NCBI GenBank assembly: GCA_949752735.1
Contig: OX457036.1
Location: forward strand, 15,825,433 to 15,889,432
Length of the DNA: 64,000 nucleotides
From: Lumbricus terrestris
Lineage: Eukaryota; Annelida; Clitellata; Crassiclitellata; Lumbricidae
Reading direction: 5' to 3'
The notes under the pieces were generated by a model. It worked only from the letters and a program-made list of their open reading frames with translations. It was not told where the DNA came from and did not search any database. Positions within the stretch are counted from its first letter, which is position 1. The number at the start of each line of letters is the position of its first letter. A program made the position numbers and the translations under genes. Below, piece after piece: positions 11,192 through 23,342 of the stretch.

Positions 11192-12228
11192 CCCTCATCC
11201 GAACAAGGGGGGTCTGGCCAGACCTCCCTCCATATATTTGCTGCATAACTTTTGTAGGAGTGATATTTTCTCAGATTGCTTTTATGACTTTGTTCCTATA
11301 TTAATGAGCTACAGTTAGCACATCTAAACGTCCAAATCGATTTAGTGATATGGAAGTTATGAAGATAATACTGACCGAGACTACAATGATGACAGTTTGG
11401 ACAGTGAGAGCAACAATAAAGAATGTGAATATGAAGAGATGCCAATGCCTGAAGAACACCATTCAGATGTTTCTTATGATGAAGACAATGTTGAAATTGA
11501 AGATGATGATAAACACGATGATGAGACTGGACCTGATAGTGAAGATAATGATGACGAAATTGTCTATACTATTGAAGCCGAGAGACCTGAATATGCACAA
11601 GTAAATATCCACATAATTTTTGGCGGTCAAAAGCAATGCCAATAGGACGTGCTCTGCTGCACAATGCAGTAAAAGAAGATGCGGAATAAAATAATACGGA
11701 TACATTGAGAATATTCAAGATAGTTTTGACAGTTTTATAACAGCCGAGATGAAAGACATCATCATTCGACATACAAACCCGAAAGCAACAGCCAACGGAC
11801 TATGCACGATAAGCTTACATGCTTACATTTTAGGTTTAGTCCTATTCCATTATTTGTTATAGATATTTTCTAGAAAAGTCATGCTGACTCTGATCATAAG
11901 AGTATTCAGTACTAATTTCACTAAAATTATGGTTTCTTTATTTTGATTTCCAAATTTATATACATAGAATACTATTGCGACGATGAACATGTATGGCAAA
12001 CCGTGGCAATTAATGTAAATAAACATTTAATTTAAAATTCATCATAAAACTTATTTATGTTGCATAAAGAGACTGATACATTGTTGTTTTGAGTTACTCT
12101 GATATCATCTTACAAAATTGGAACATAAAAATTACTATTTCCTATGAAAAACCCACATCAAAACGGGGGGTCTGGCCAGACCCCCCCTTTTTCAAATTAA
12201 GTTGCATTTTAGCTTGTTCGGATGAGGG
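11192..12228 (+). mobile_element. Non-autonomous piggyBac-type element with TTAA target duplication
   Basis: Flanked by TTAA at 11188-11191 and 12229-12232. The terminal inverted repeats start CCCTCATCCGAACAAG, matching the CCC...GGG piggyBac rule. Both ends also carry the palindrome GGTCTGGCCAGACC (near 11210-11223 and 12168-12181). Only the acidic N-terminal part of a transposase is present, so it needs a helper in trans. Confidence 0.9.
11349..11645 (+). pseudogene. Remnant acidic N-terminus of a piggyBac transposase
   Basis: An open frame in the element reads YGSYEDNTDRDYNDDSLDSE, then a long Asp/Glu-rich stretch (SDVSYDEDNVEIEDDDKHDD). This is the composition typical of piggyBac transposase N-termini. 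The catalytic DDD domain and Cys-rich C-terminus are absent, and there is no convincing initiation codon in frame (a stop is at 11346). Confidence 0.55.
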
Positions 12229-14058
12229 TTAAAATATCAGCAGACGATGCCAGAAAAACAATAGAAACAACAGAAGAAACACTCTGAACAGCCACTATAT
12301 CGATGCACATAATGACCAGAGATGTCCGTGAACATTGAACAACGCAAAAGCAAATGCTTAAATTCCACATGGATAGGTTATTTGATGCAATTAATTAACA
12401 ACATGAAATCATAATAATTGCACTTCTGAAAGGCTATTGCAGAACGAAAGGCTTCAATAAATGGTCAAATACAATACAATGCAAGACAATACGAGACAAT
12501 ACACCAGAGTGAAAAGACATCGATGGAGCACAGCGGAACTACATGAAATCATTAATGGATGAGGAGAAACAATAATTGCTAAAGCTATAGCCTACATGCG
12601 CACAGTGTTACAAAGATTCGACAAGAGGAAGCAATACAAGGAGACTGTGAACAACTGACACTATTATTGTCGATATACATACAAAGGAAAGATCCAAAGG
12701 ACAAAAATACAGAGGTACTAGTCTACAGAGTATTCCAGGAATTTTTTTTATCAAAGGGAAGTAAAGCAGAATGAACTCGTATGTTGAGAAAACAAGTTGG
12801 GTTGAGACCAGGAAGAAACACAATTAATCAACTGTTCACAGACGGATAGTTTAAACAAACATTAGAACACGACAAAGAAAGAAGTCTTCATCAACGTCGT
12901 AGACTACAAACAAACATTCGACAACATGGTACGTATGATGTTTGCCGGAAAGAGATGCAAAACGCCGGAATATCAGAGCAAATGATCAAACTAGCATGAC
13001 AGCATATTATATCGAAAAATCATTAAGTGCCATAAGAGCACATATAGGCTACAAACTTTAACTGGAAAAATTGATACAACAATGATAATATATCTTATCT
13101 TGTATTAGATGCAAGCATGGCACTAAACCTTAACAACACCGGAGCAGGAAAAAATAAATGGAACGCTTTTTAATAATTTCCGATTTTCTTATAACAGTGA
13201 CCTTCCCTCCAGAAGTTGAAGCCAGTAGAAGAATCGGCCTAATGATCATCCCAGAGAAGATAAAAGCAATTGCAATTAAAAGGAAAGACCAAAGAGAGAC
13301 CGATTTCAAATACAGATGCCAAGAAGAAGTTATTGAACAAGCATACCGGTAACGCTTCCACAATCCTGGAAAGCTAATAAATGCCGATGGTAGCAGCGAA
13401 AAGATAAACTAAAAAAGAATTGGATGCAGTTCACAAGCATCAATAATAATAATTGCAGAATGAATCGGATTATAGAGTAGGGAATTCAGAAATAAAAACC
13501 ATTACAGAAACATAATAAGTCGATGATACAAGCATAATAATACAATCGAGTTTGCTATTTGAATGAATGATTATGGCATTATGAAGTCGGAAACAGCTAA
13601 CAGCAAAATGAGAATTCTTGCAGCAGAAATGAATTGACCGCAGCAGACCAAAGAAACTTCAAAACCGAAGAAAATAATACAAGAAGCGATCACACAAGAC
13701 AATCATTGGGAATCCACAAAGCTCTGCTAAGAAAATTCGTTCAACAGCCTAGGCTATAATATAAAATATTAATATTAGTTGTTGTTCATGTAGGGCAACA
13801 AAGATTCCAATGGTTTGGACTTTGGATATGTACAGAGAATGCCTGTTGATCAAACCACACGCAATGCAGTGCACATGAAGGATATCGAAAGATGGTCAGT
13901 TTAAGATTGATAATAATTCAAAATGAAGGAAAATCATTACTTGGACTCAAATCGAAGTCACAATGGATTTGAGAAATGATGATCGAGGACAATGAAGATA
14001 AAATATTCATTCAAATTGGCGACAAAATAATGTCTGACGTCAGGAAATAATGATGACC

Positions 14059-14196
<138 letters not shown>

Positions 14197-14723
14197 GTCT
14201 GACTGCACTCAGTACTATAATAATTCACATCATTTGTCGACTTGAGCTTTTCGCAATGAGTCCGGGATGAACGCAAGCGCAAAAAAGAGTAGGAAGCAAG
14301 AAACAGCAGCAGCTGTGAGTTAACCACTGCAGTTGTATTCCTACCCTAGTGGTGCTACTTGCAACTTGCAAGCCTGGACGAAGGAGATTGGAGACTCTAA
14401 TCGCATTTGTTATGACATTCCCTTTAAACAAAACCACTGTTACTTAAAGCAGCTGCTGTCAAAAAGTTGGATAGTTCAAAGCCGGTATATCCGTGTTTGC
14501 GTTTGCCCAGATATCTATAGGCCTAGGTTGAAAAAAAACTCGATTAACACTCTCTGGTTTGGAGTTAAATTAGGATAACGCGGTAAACGTTTTTCTTTTG
14601 ACACAACTCTGACAAGTAGCAAGTTATGATTTTGGTCTTTGTATTAGAATTATTATCTTTTTATTGAAGTGTGCAAAGGTGAGTATTTTAGATGAATTTA
14701 ACCTTTTTTGGCGATGTGTGCCC

Positions 14724-14732
14724 TCGTCGTCG

Positions 14733-14822
<90 letters not shown>

Positions 14823-14825
14823 TCG

Positions 14826-14857
<32 letters not shown>

Positions 14858-14962
14858 GTCATCATCATCATCATCATCATCTTCGTCGTCGTCGTCATCA
14901 TCATCATTACTACCACCACCACCATCACCACCATCATCATCGCCACCATTATCAGCATCATC

Positions 14963-14994
<32 letters not shown>

Positions 14995-14997
14995 CAG
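14724..14997. repeat. (CAT)n/(CGT)n trinucleotide array
   Basis: About 275 bp of CAT and CGT units with minor interruptions. Poly-Asp, poly-Ser and poly-His frames on both strands come from this array and are not genes. Confidence 0.95.
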
Positions 14998-15433
14998 TTC
15001 CTGACCCCAGCCAATTGACGGTGATGGGTAAGAATAAATAATCCACGGACTTTCATAATAGGCTTCCATAAGTCAGCAAATGCTATGTGAACTGTAGGCT
15101 ACAAAATATGTGACTTTGGTCGACTCGACAGAATATAACGGATGGTTAGCGGACTGCAGATGAGGAACGACAGGTGGACTCCGGAGAACGATATGATGGA
15201 GCACAGGATCCTGACGGATAGCAACCTGTGTCTGTATCCATTGGATACAGCAGCCTCTGAATCTAAACATCCGTTATCTATACACATCCATACTTATAGA
15301 AACAAACGCCAGACAATGGCTACAAATCATCTGTGTCAGGATAATTGTGTCTCGCATTGTACTTGTAGGCCTAACCGTGTGCTTTTATGTGCCTCTCTGT
15401 CTCATTCCCGCTCTCTATCTGTCTCAGACTATC

Positions 15434-15857
15434 ATGGGCGGAGTTCAATTAGGGGTTAGGGGGCTAAGCCACCCCAAGAAGACCCAGAGTCATTTTTACC
15501 GTGTAACAGTTATCGTTTTTCGGGCTTAGCTCCCCACGTGAAACTTACGAATGACTAAAAAAAGGTCGTCAACTTTTTCTGGCCTCGAAAATGAGTATTT
15601 TTCGGCGAGATTTCAGCCCGAGGACTAAACAAGGTCATCAACTTTTTTGGCCTCGAAAATGAGTATTTTTCGGCGAGATTTCAGCCCGAGGACTAAAGAA
15701 AGAAAGAAAGAAAGAAAGAAAGAAAAGTCGTCAACTTTTTTGGCCGGGAAAAAATTAGTATTTTCGGCGAGATTTCAGCCCGAGGACTAAACAAGGTCGT
15801 CAACTTTTTTGGCCTCGAAAATGAGTATTTTTCGGCGAGATTTCAGCCCGAGGACTA

Positions 15858-15901
<44 letters not shown>

Positions 15902-16226
15902 AAAGTCGTCAACTTTTTTGGCCGGGAAAAAATTAGTGTTTTCGGCGAGATTTCAGCCCGAGGACTAAACAAGGTCGTCAACTTTTTGGGCCTCGAAAAT
16001 GAGTATTTTTCGGCGAGATTTCAGCCCGAGAACTAAAGAAAGAAAGAAAAGTCGTCAACGTTTTGGGCGGGCCGGGAAAAAATTAATAGGCCTATTTTCG
16101 GCGAGATTTCAGCCCGAGGACTAAACAAGGTCGTCAACTTTTTTCGGCCGGGAAAACATTCTGGGCCGAGTCTCAGACCCAACAAATTTAGCCCCTCCAA
16201 GAACGGAGACCAAACTCCGCCCATGC
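15434..16226. mobile_element. Family 1 foldback element with internal tandem units and GAAA expansions
   Basis: Starts GGGCGGAGTTCAATTAGGGG and ends AAACTCCGCCCATG. The interior has seven or so tandem units of ~70-150 bp, each containing GTCGTCAACTTTTTTGGCC and CGGCGAGATTTCAGCCCGAG. Between several units the CTAAA motif has expanded into GAAA microsatellites (15697-15725, 15857-15903, 16035-16050). Confidence 0.85.
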
Positions 16227-16310
16227 AGACTCTGTCTCAGTCTTTGCCTCTGCCTCTGCCTCTGTTTCTGTCTCTGCCTCTGTCTCTGTTTCTGTTTCTG
16301 TTTCAGCGTT
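16226..16310. repeat. TCTGCC/TCTGTT simple repeat
   Basis: Imperfect hexamer array adjoining the end of the family 1 element. Confidence 0.85.
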
Positions 16311-16494
16311 GCGTCTTCTAAGATTCGCACTATGCATCGAATCAAACGCATCTGGCTATTCATATAATTTTGGGATGACGGGATGAAATGTGCTGGAGTG
16401 ATCCTTACTTTCCTTCTCTTCCACTCTATCGTTATTCATTCTTTCTTTCCTCAACGCCTCCCCATCAGTTCATCTACCACCATTCCTCCCTTCG

Positions 16495-16756
16495 CCGATC
16501 CATCCATTAATTCATCCATCCATTGATCCATCCACCCATTAATTCATCCATCCATCCACCCAGCCACCCATCCATCCATCCAATCCATCCATCCATCCGT
16601 CAAACCATCCCTCCATCCATCCATCTGTCCGTCAATCCATCCATCCGTCAATCCATCCATCCGTCCATCCATCCATTCATCCGTCCATCCATCCATCCGT
16701 CCATCCGTCCATCCGTCCGTCCGTTCGTCCGTCCATCCATCCATCCATCCATCTAT
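16495..16756. repeat. (ATCC)n/(GTCC)n tetranucleotide array
   Basis: About 260 bp of CCAT and CCGT units. The ORFs crossing it ([17 protein letters not shown]) are low-complexity shadows. Confidence 0.95.
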
Positions 16757-17500
16757 GCAGTCCGTTAGTTTGTCATGCACCATACGCACGACACGCGCAC
16801 ACGCACGCACACAAACACACAAACACACAAACAAAATACACATAGGCTAGACATAGACATATACTCATGCATGCATGCAAAGAAATGCAGCAACGGATAA
16901 GTTACTGATAATAGCACATGGAGCAAGAGCAGACGTGCATAACACTGCATAATGTTATGTATAAATATATAATAATAGCTAAACGAGACTTGCATCTGGT
17001 CTACATATACATGTATTAAGTTTATATATCTATATATAACATACGAAATATATTGTACAATGTACATATGATAATTAAGCCTCTATAATGACTAATGGTG
17101 CATAAACATGGCATACATACAGAAGTTATATAATGGCTATGGACGTGCAATGGTGTTTATGTAAACATACAGATTGCAATACTACGATGTTTCTGTCTAG
17201 TAGTCCGTGCACACGTGTCAGTGCAGAAGTTATGTTCAGCATCAGCGAAGGCGTGAAAAACACATGCATGGTTTATAGGCGTTGTTCTATTATGCAGAAT
17301 GTTCTGCTTAAACCAATTGGGCTTGTGCAGCTTAGGTCTACGGGCTGCTCTTCTTACGGTAAATGCTGTTCTGCTTAAGACTGTAGGGATCGCTTTGCAG
17401 CGCCGCAGGACTGGAGAACCGATTTCTATTACTATTTACACATGCAGGAATTTTATTGTCTTCTTCTTCTCTCGCCTCCTCGCGTCTCGTCTGCTCTCCT
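16757..17500. other. Intergenic, no gene recognised
   Basis: Contains CACA- and ATGC-type simple sequence and short ORFs without family resemblance. Missing downstream exons of junctophilin (minus strand) could lie here or beyond, but none was recognised. Confidence 0.4.
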
Positions 17501-17508
17501 TTTCTCTA

Positions 17509-17701
17509 CTGGGCTGTTTTTAAGGAATTTTTAGAACTGCACGACCCCTTCTTTCCTTTCCCATTCTCCATGGTAAATTACTTCCAATCGGAGGACAATT
17601 ACCTTTTTTGCTAGTTTTTAGTGTATAGAAGTGCTTTTACAACTGCACAAATCCATTTAGAACTGCACATTTTGTGTACAACTGCACGTTAAAAAGTCCT
17701 G
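17509..17701. mobile_element. MITE of the CAGGGCTGTTTTTAA family, copy 1
   Basis: Near-identical in layout to 45997-46183: GGGCTGTTTTTAAGGAATTT start, ATGGTAAATTACTTCC and GAACTGCACATTTTGTGTAC blocks, GTTAAAAAGTCCTG end. Candidate 8-bp duplications TTTCTCTA (17501-17508) and CTTCTCTA (17702-17709) match at 7 of 8 positions. Confidence 0.75.
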
Positions 17702-17884
17702 CTTCTCTATTTTGCTCCTCTGCTCTTCTCCCCAGTTCTGCTCTGCACTTCTCACCATTCCACTCCTCTTTCTTCTGTCCTCTCCTCACACTTTCTTCTC
17801 TTTTCGTTCTTTTCGTCCACACTCTCATTTAACCGAAATATGAAACTGCGTCCGGTGCGCGTATAAATTATGCTTGAGACCAAC

Positions 17885-18110
17885 CTGGCGTTTGCAATGT
17901 CGGATTTCTGTTTGGCGATGTCGGCGGCCTTGTGAGCAGACAAGACGGCGTTTTCGACCCGGTCTCGGACCTTGCTCGACCGCAGTATGAAGAGCTTCGA
18001 AGTTCGACCGGAACTGACGAGTATGTTGTTCTTGTATTTGCCCTCGAGCCTCGAACCGTCTCTGAGCGTCGTCACACCGTACCCGTACTTCTTGTTGTTG
18101 AACCACTCCC
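17885..18110 (-). CDS. JPH: Junctophilin coding exon 3 (last MORN half and start of the alpha-helical region)
   Basis: Acceptor TGAATTTCAG at 18111, donor GTTGGT from 17884. It starts in phase 1 and completes the MORN unit broken by the previous intron: GEWFNNKKYGYG, then LRDGSRLEGKYKNNILV, as in all junctophilins. It continues into the conserved post-MORN segment (IRS-like SSKVRDRV, then A-rich AHKAADIAKQKSDIANAR). It ends with AG of an Arg codon (phase 2), exactly where the family continues with a long helix. That helix, the divergent region and the C-terminal ER/SR membrane anchor were not found downstream within the window. Confidence 0.9.
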
Positions 18111-19016
18111 CTGAAATTCAACCAGCTGAAACTAAAGCTGCGCTCGTGAATAAGCTGGCGCCCTGCACTTAGATCTGGAAGTTTCGAGTATTATCGTCAC
18201 TGTAATCTCCACAATCCTTCATTCAAATGTCTCTGATCTAATCGAAATAATTATACATAATTCAGGTTCTATTTTCATTCGCGTAAGATCAGAATCGGAT
18301 TATCACTTAGGTCTATTGGGTTCGATGATTGGGCTGCAGAGAAAATACATTCGATTCAACGCATTTTAGTTTAGTGTAATGTGAATGTAGTGCACTAAAG
18401 TAATCTGATCTGTTCCTATAATTGCATTCCACGCCTCAAACTAACATTTTTGCAAGTCAACTTTCTAACTTTAATCTAGCATAATCTATTCCTAGCACCA
18501 ATCTATCAAAATCTCTTTGTACAAATTCTTATAACAGTTAAATTGAGTAGACTTAATCTAATTCAAACAACTGCATTCTTTTCATAACATCTCTAAAGAA
18601 TGTAGTGCACTGTGATGTGATGTGATGCAATCTTCGTTAATGTGAATGCAATGCACTGTGATGTGATGTAGGTAATGTAATCTTCTCTAAAGTAATCAGA
18701 TCTGTTCCTATGATTGCATTCCACGCCTCAAACTAACATTTTTATGTGACTTGCAAGTCAAATTTCTAACTCTAATCTAGCATAATCTATTCCTAGCACC
18801 AATCTATCAAACTCTATTTGTACAGATTCTTATAACAGTCAAATTGAATCATAGGTTTAATCTGATTCAAACTGCATTCTTTTTACAACATCTCCAAAGA
18901 GACTCCTGCGAACACCCTACCTTCGTACTTTTACAACATCTCCAAAGAGACTCCTGCGAACACCCTACCTTCGTACTTTTACAACATCTCCAAAGAGACT
19001 CCTGCGAACACCGTAC
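18111..19016 (-). repeat. Junctophilin intron 2 with ~290-bp duplication and 48-bp splice-donor array
   Basis: A ~290-bp segment is duplicated (copies beginning near 18406 and 18696, with CTGTTCCTATAATTGCATTC). At the exon 2 side, three 48-bp units lie at 18885-18932, 18933-18980 and 18981-19028. The third overlaps the last 12 coding bases of exon 2 and the true donor. On the sense strand each unit carries the sequence TACGAAGGTA, so two extra copies of the exon-end plus donor lie downstream. Confidence 0.9.
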
Positions 19017-19616
19017 CTTCGTACTTGAGTCCATCGGATCGTTCGCAGATTCCGTATCCGGATCTCCTGTCGCTCTTCCACTCCCCCAGATACCTCTCGA
19101 CGACGTTCGCTCCCTGATCGAGGTCCGTCTGACTGACAAAGCTTCCGGCATCCTCGTCGACGTACATGGACGACCCAGTGGTCCTCGCCGATGCCCCGCT
19201 GCTCTGACTGATCGTACTGACCGTACTCCTGACAGAACCTCCAGACTGCCGACTGCCCGACCTTGCCGGCTGCTCCTGGATGTCTCCGGTGCTCTTCTGT
19301 CGAATCAGCCTCAGCTCGTTGACGATCGTCTTACGGATACTTGGACGACCGTGTTTGTCGAGCAGGAGTCGTTTCTTGTGGGTGGCGTCCTCCGACGGGG
19401 TCGTGCGGGACAGTAGGACGAAGCCGCCGCGGTTTTCTTCCGTTCGACGGTCGCGGTCGTAGAGGGCAGCCTCGTCCTCTCGTTCGATGCCCGGCAGGGT
19501 GAGCGTCGACGAGGGAAGAGCCCCTGCCTGGTAGCGGGAGGCGAGGTCGTAGGAGACGCTCTGTCGTACGCCGTAGCCATGACGGAGACCACGCAACCAC
19601 TGGCCCTGGTAGGTAC
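19017..19616 (-). CDS. JPH: Junctophilin coding exon 2 (joining region and MORN repeats)
   Basis: The acceptor CTCAG ends at 19617 and the donor GTACGG starts at 19016, both phase 1. The exon opens by completing a MORN unit with GTYQGQWLRGLRHGYGVRQS, a junctophilin hallmark. It then has a joining region with the conserved RGGFVL motif (RTEENRGGFVLLSR), a basic/Ser-rich part (SRQSGGSVRSTVSTISQSS) and an acidic stretch, and ends with the next MORN (YLGEWKSDRRSGYGICERSD). Junctophilins bridge plasma membrane and ER/SR calcium-release sites through MORN lipid binding and a C-terminal anchor. Tandem arrays copying both of this exon's splice sites flank it. Confidence 0.93.
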
Positions 19617-20200
19617 CTGAGAAAAGAACCATAGCAACGGTGCGAATTGTAAATTGGTACCTGGTAGGTACCTGAGAAAAGAACCATAGCAACGGTGCGA
19701 ATTGTAAATAGGTGATTTCAATGTCACAAGACCGCTGGTCCCAGGTACCTATAGAAGGATGCCATAGCAGCGTTGCGAAATGTATCGAAAGAGAGCCTAC
19801 TTTTAGATCACATAACCACTTGCCCTGGTAGGTATCTGAGAAAAGACGATAGTAACGGTACGAATTGTAAAAAGGGAACATCAATACCACTCGACCACTG
19901 ACCCTGATAGGCAACTGGTCACACACCATATTGCAAGGGTGCGAATTATATCGAATAGTACTTTATAAAGAACACACAACCGCTGACCTTGTTAAGTACC
20001 TGAGAACAGAATACAGCAAACTCACGAATTGTTAAGATGGAAATTGTAGAAGGGTGAATTTAAATATCACGCGGCTACTAACCCTGATAATTATAGATAT
20101 ACCTGGAAAGTGACCATCGAAAGGGTGCCATTTGTGAATATAAACTTTAAAAGCCACGAAGCCATTATTTTGCCATGGTAAGTCGCTGACACAGCTAAAA
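19617..20200 (-). repeat. Degenerate ~80-95 bp tandem array copying the exon 2 acceptor of junctophilin
   Basis: From exon 2 into intron 1, units beginning near 19608, 19660, 19741, 19823, 19901, 19987 and 20081 each carry a form of CCCTGGTAGGTACCTGAG. On the sense strand this is a splice acceptor followed by the TYQGQW coding start. Divergence increases with distance from the exon. An open frame continues upstream through several units, including a DTYQGKW copy near 19820-19840. Confidence 0.85.
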
Positions 20201-21460
20201 GCCATCTTGCACCGTGTCTCAGATAAGCTTAGAGATCTTCTCATTCCCACGGTGTACATAATCTCCCGCTTAACATGCATCCCGATAAACCATCTAGATA
20301 ACAAACCACTTAGACCTATCAAGGAGTTCGTGATACAGATGGAAAAGCAGGTGTGACTCATTTGGCTCTACATGAGACTGGCTGGGACTGGCTGCAACTG
20401 GCAGCTGTAGCGGAAGGTCATCACCATGACTAAGTCGCTGTTTAAAAACACTTCGTTATACAACATTTTGCACTTAGTGTCTTACCAACTGAGCGCAGAA
20501 TGTGCCGTTATATATTATTCAAAACAACTGAACATAGATAATATTTTATGGATAAATGTATACTTTATGGTCATAAATCTGATCATACTTTATAGTCTTT
20601 ATTAGGCCTATAAAGTAGAGTTTATCGAAGGCATTTAAGCAAGGAACTAAAGCATTCAAGCAGTGTTGTAAAAAGTTTAGATTACATGTATAATATCATA
20701 TTATAGGCCTATACATAGCCTAAATAACGAGTTCTGTATGATATATTTGTCCCTAAAGGAGTGGAAACTTGTCAACCTATAAGGCTCGCTGGAATGGAAG
20801 CCGTGTCCTTCTGGTCCAGGTGGAAGCGTTTTGCCATATGTAGCTACCATTCAACTAGGCTAATTATTCTTCGACACACTGTGGAAGATTGCACTGTTTA
20901 AAAGGGAAGTGAAGATGTTGTTGATTAAGCGGTTTCACAAATGCTCCTGCACACTGCATAGGATTAGTTGCCTACTATTTATAAAACTGTAATATCAACC
21001 TGTTGATCCACGTTATCCTATACTGAAACCACAGCATCTATAGAGCAGACCACAAGAAGAGCCGAGACAACCTGAGACTCTTGAAATCTCGCAAGCAACC
21101 GAAGATGTTGCGCTGCATAGGCCTACGGCTTTCTTGGCAAAAATGCTCGATAAAAATAATTCTAAACGAAACTGACACTCGAAAGGTTTGAAAATAACAT
21201 TTTTTAAAGGTCTGTGACTCAGGAAATTGGTTTCTGAAGTTTCTAATCCAGTGTGAGCCTACAATCTGAAGAGTGCACGCAACAGCTTCCAGTCACGCAA
21301 TCCTTGGATTGGCCACGATCTGCTCCACAGGAAGACGAACCTGGCTGATGGCAATAAATTAGCGCTCTCTGCTTGCCCTTCAAGTGGCGCTTAAGAAGTT
21401 TTGGAGTTTACGACTAGGTCTACATTGCAATTAGCCTACGATTGCGATGCAAATTTATGT
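20201..21460 (-). other. Junctophilin intron 1, proximal part
   Basis: No additional coding exon recognised. Short ORFs lack family resemblance. Confidence 0.4.
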
Positions 21461-21461
21461 G

Positions 21462-21630
21462 TGTTTGCAGTTGTACACAAAAGAGCAGTCTTGATAAAAA
21501 AATGAATTTATGCAGCTGAAAAAGCATTTTTGTGCAGTTAAAAATGATCGCTGTCATCTGATAGGGAATGATTTATCATGGAGAATTTGAAGGGAAATAA
21601 TGGGTTGTGCGTAGTTCTAGAAATTTGCAA
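21462..21630. mobile_element. Degenerate copy of the CAGGGCTGTTTTTAA MITE family (inverted)
   Basis: Shares GCAGTTGTACACAAAA, GTGCAGTTAAAAAT and a TTATCATGGAGAA-like block with 63264-63456. The termini are eroded. Confidence 0.5.
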
Positions 21631-21997
21631 AGAAGCCGTGTTGCGAAGTCTTGCAATATATCATCCTAATGCTGATGTATGAAAGCAAGTCGCACTTAGT
21701 TGCCTTTATTATCTCATCTGACATGCGCACATGCGTCTTAATTATTAGGCTATAGAAAACGATTAGGCTACAATTAGCTATGACAGGAGCCGATTTCAAA
21801 GTTAGTCTACACTGCACAACCAAGTAAAACCGAAAGTGCATTTACTACAATAATATTGTTGAACAAATCTGATTTAACAAGAAGCAGCATGATAAGATGT
21901 CCTCTCTTGCCTAATAAGTGCTTGTCCTCACAAAGATGTGGTAAGATCTGATGAATACAATGGTAAAGAATGATTTCTGCAAAAGCGTCTTTTAGGC

Positions 21998-22851
21998 CAG
22001 CGTTTCCCAAACTTTTTGGGCCACGGAACCCTTTGTGTCCTAATATTTTCTTGCGGAACCCCAAATGTCTCCAATCCCAACTGACGCACTGAAGCATGCA
22101 TACATTGCATAGAGCCTAGGAAGCATAGGCTACTAATGCAGGCTACATAGGCCTACCAATACACTATTGTAGAAAGCTTATTTCTCTTATATGAAAAATT
22201 AAGTTAAACTGTTTCGAAAACCACGACTCTCACAATGCTGAGAGTAGCACACATGAAGTTAAGAATCCGAGTATTCGAACAGCCCTTTTCTCCTCCTTCT
22301 TATGCATTTTTTGGTCTAAAATAGGCTTGACACTTGAAGGCTGGATTCTTACTGTCAGCTGCATCATTTAAATTAACAGGAGTGGCCTAGAACCTAAGCT
22401 TACGAGACCGTGGCTAAACTTTGGTAAATTTTTACACCAACAAATAAAATTATAATTTGTTGCAACTGCTGTACGATTATCTGACTTGGCGGTAGGCCTA
22501 CTCTTTAAGCTGTTGTGTTTAGACTTAGATCTATATGTAGTGCTCGGATTAGCTTTGTCGGAATAACCATAACAAAGATGGCTGCACCTTTGTTCAGCTT
22601 AACAGCTCTAACCCACGAAGGCCTATGTGTCTCAGCAGTGATCGATGTCTATAAATTGTAACTGGATTTCTAATGGACAATGAAAGTTCGGATTGTCACT
22701 CAATGAGCGAGGACAAAACACAAAAGACGATTGACTGTAGTTTCAAATTTTCAGTGCATTTCCACTAAAATTTAGATTATTTACATCTTTTCGCTTAACC
22801 CCTGTGCTCGTCCCGCCTTGGGTTCCGCGGAACCCACTTTGAGAAACGCTG
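21998..22851. mobile_element. Non-autonomous hAT element (TIR CAGCGTTTC)
   Basis: Ends are CAGCGTTTCCCAAACTTTTT and the inverted TTTGAGAAACGCTG. They are flanked by TTTTAGGC (21990-21997) and CTTTAGGC (22852-22859), a 7/8 match for an 8-bp duplication. GGAACCC motifs lie near both ends, as in many animal hAT elements. No transposase is encoded. Confidence 0.8.
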
Positions 22852-23041
22852 CTTTAGGCTATGCTCGGACAATCAGCTCCTCTGCATTATGCATCTTCTT
22901 GCACATTTACCATCTGCGAGCCTTTTTATAAGCTGCATTAATGATCTCATTATGATGTGACGTGAGAAATCCAGCAAAGAAAGGTGCATACAATCATGAT
23001 ACTTGAAATTACCATCGCTTGAGATATGAGATAATTATAGC

Positions 23042-23334
23042 CAGTGGCGGCGCTAGGGGGGCTGGGGGAGCTAAGCCCTCCCTACAAGAGGCTCAGCCCC
23101 CCTAAAAAAAATGACCATCTGAATTGTTTTACATTGAAATATCCACGATTTTTGGTCGATGACTAAAAAAAAAGGTCGTCAGAAATTTTGGCGGCGAAGA
23201 TGGAAAATTTTCATGAGATTTTGGTCGATGACTAAAAAAAAAAAAAAAGGTCGTCAGAAATTTTTGCGGTGAAAATGGAAAATTTGGCCGCGGGCTTCAG
23301 CCCCTCCAAAACTGAAATCCTGGCGCCGGCACTG
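23042..23334. mobile_element. hAT-like MITE, family 2 (TIR CAGTGGCGGCG), copy 1
   Basis: Perfect 8-bp duplication ATTATAGC at 23034-23041 and 23335-23342. Ends are CAGTGGCGGCGC and GGCGCCGGCACTG. The interior holds two units of GATGACTAAAAAAAAAGGTC plus a GTCAGAAATTTT block, similar in wording to family 1 and 3 elements. Confidence 0.9.
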
Positions 23335-23342
23335 ATTATAGC

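Larger units (their letters stand above)
10850..14035 (+). mobile_element. Decayed LINE (non-LTR retrotransposon) with many frameshifts
   Basis: Scattered LINE RT signatures occur in order: GLRPGRNTINQLF (~12790-12830), FINVVDYKQTFDNM (motif A region, ~12885-12930), VEASRRIGLMIIPEKIKAIA (~13214-13275), then a C-terminal QRFQWFGLWICTENA-like block (~13800-13850). Stops and shifts interrupt every frame. A piggyBac-type element is inserted at 11188. A very old copy. Confidence 0.6.

Noticed and set aside
18867..19151. ORF with repeated STKVGCSQESLWRCCK on the minus strand
   Set aside because: Out of frame with junctophilin and generated by the 48-bp donor array (48 is a multiple of 3, so the frame stays open).
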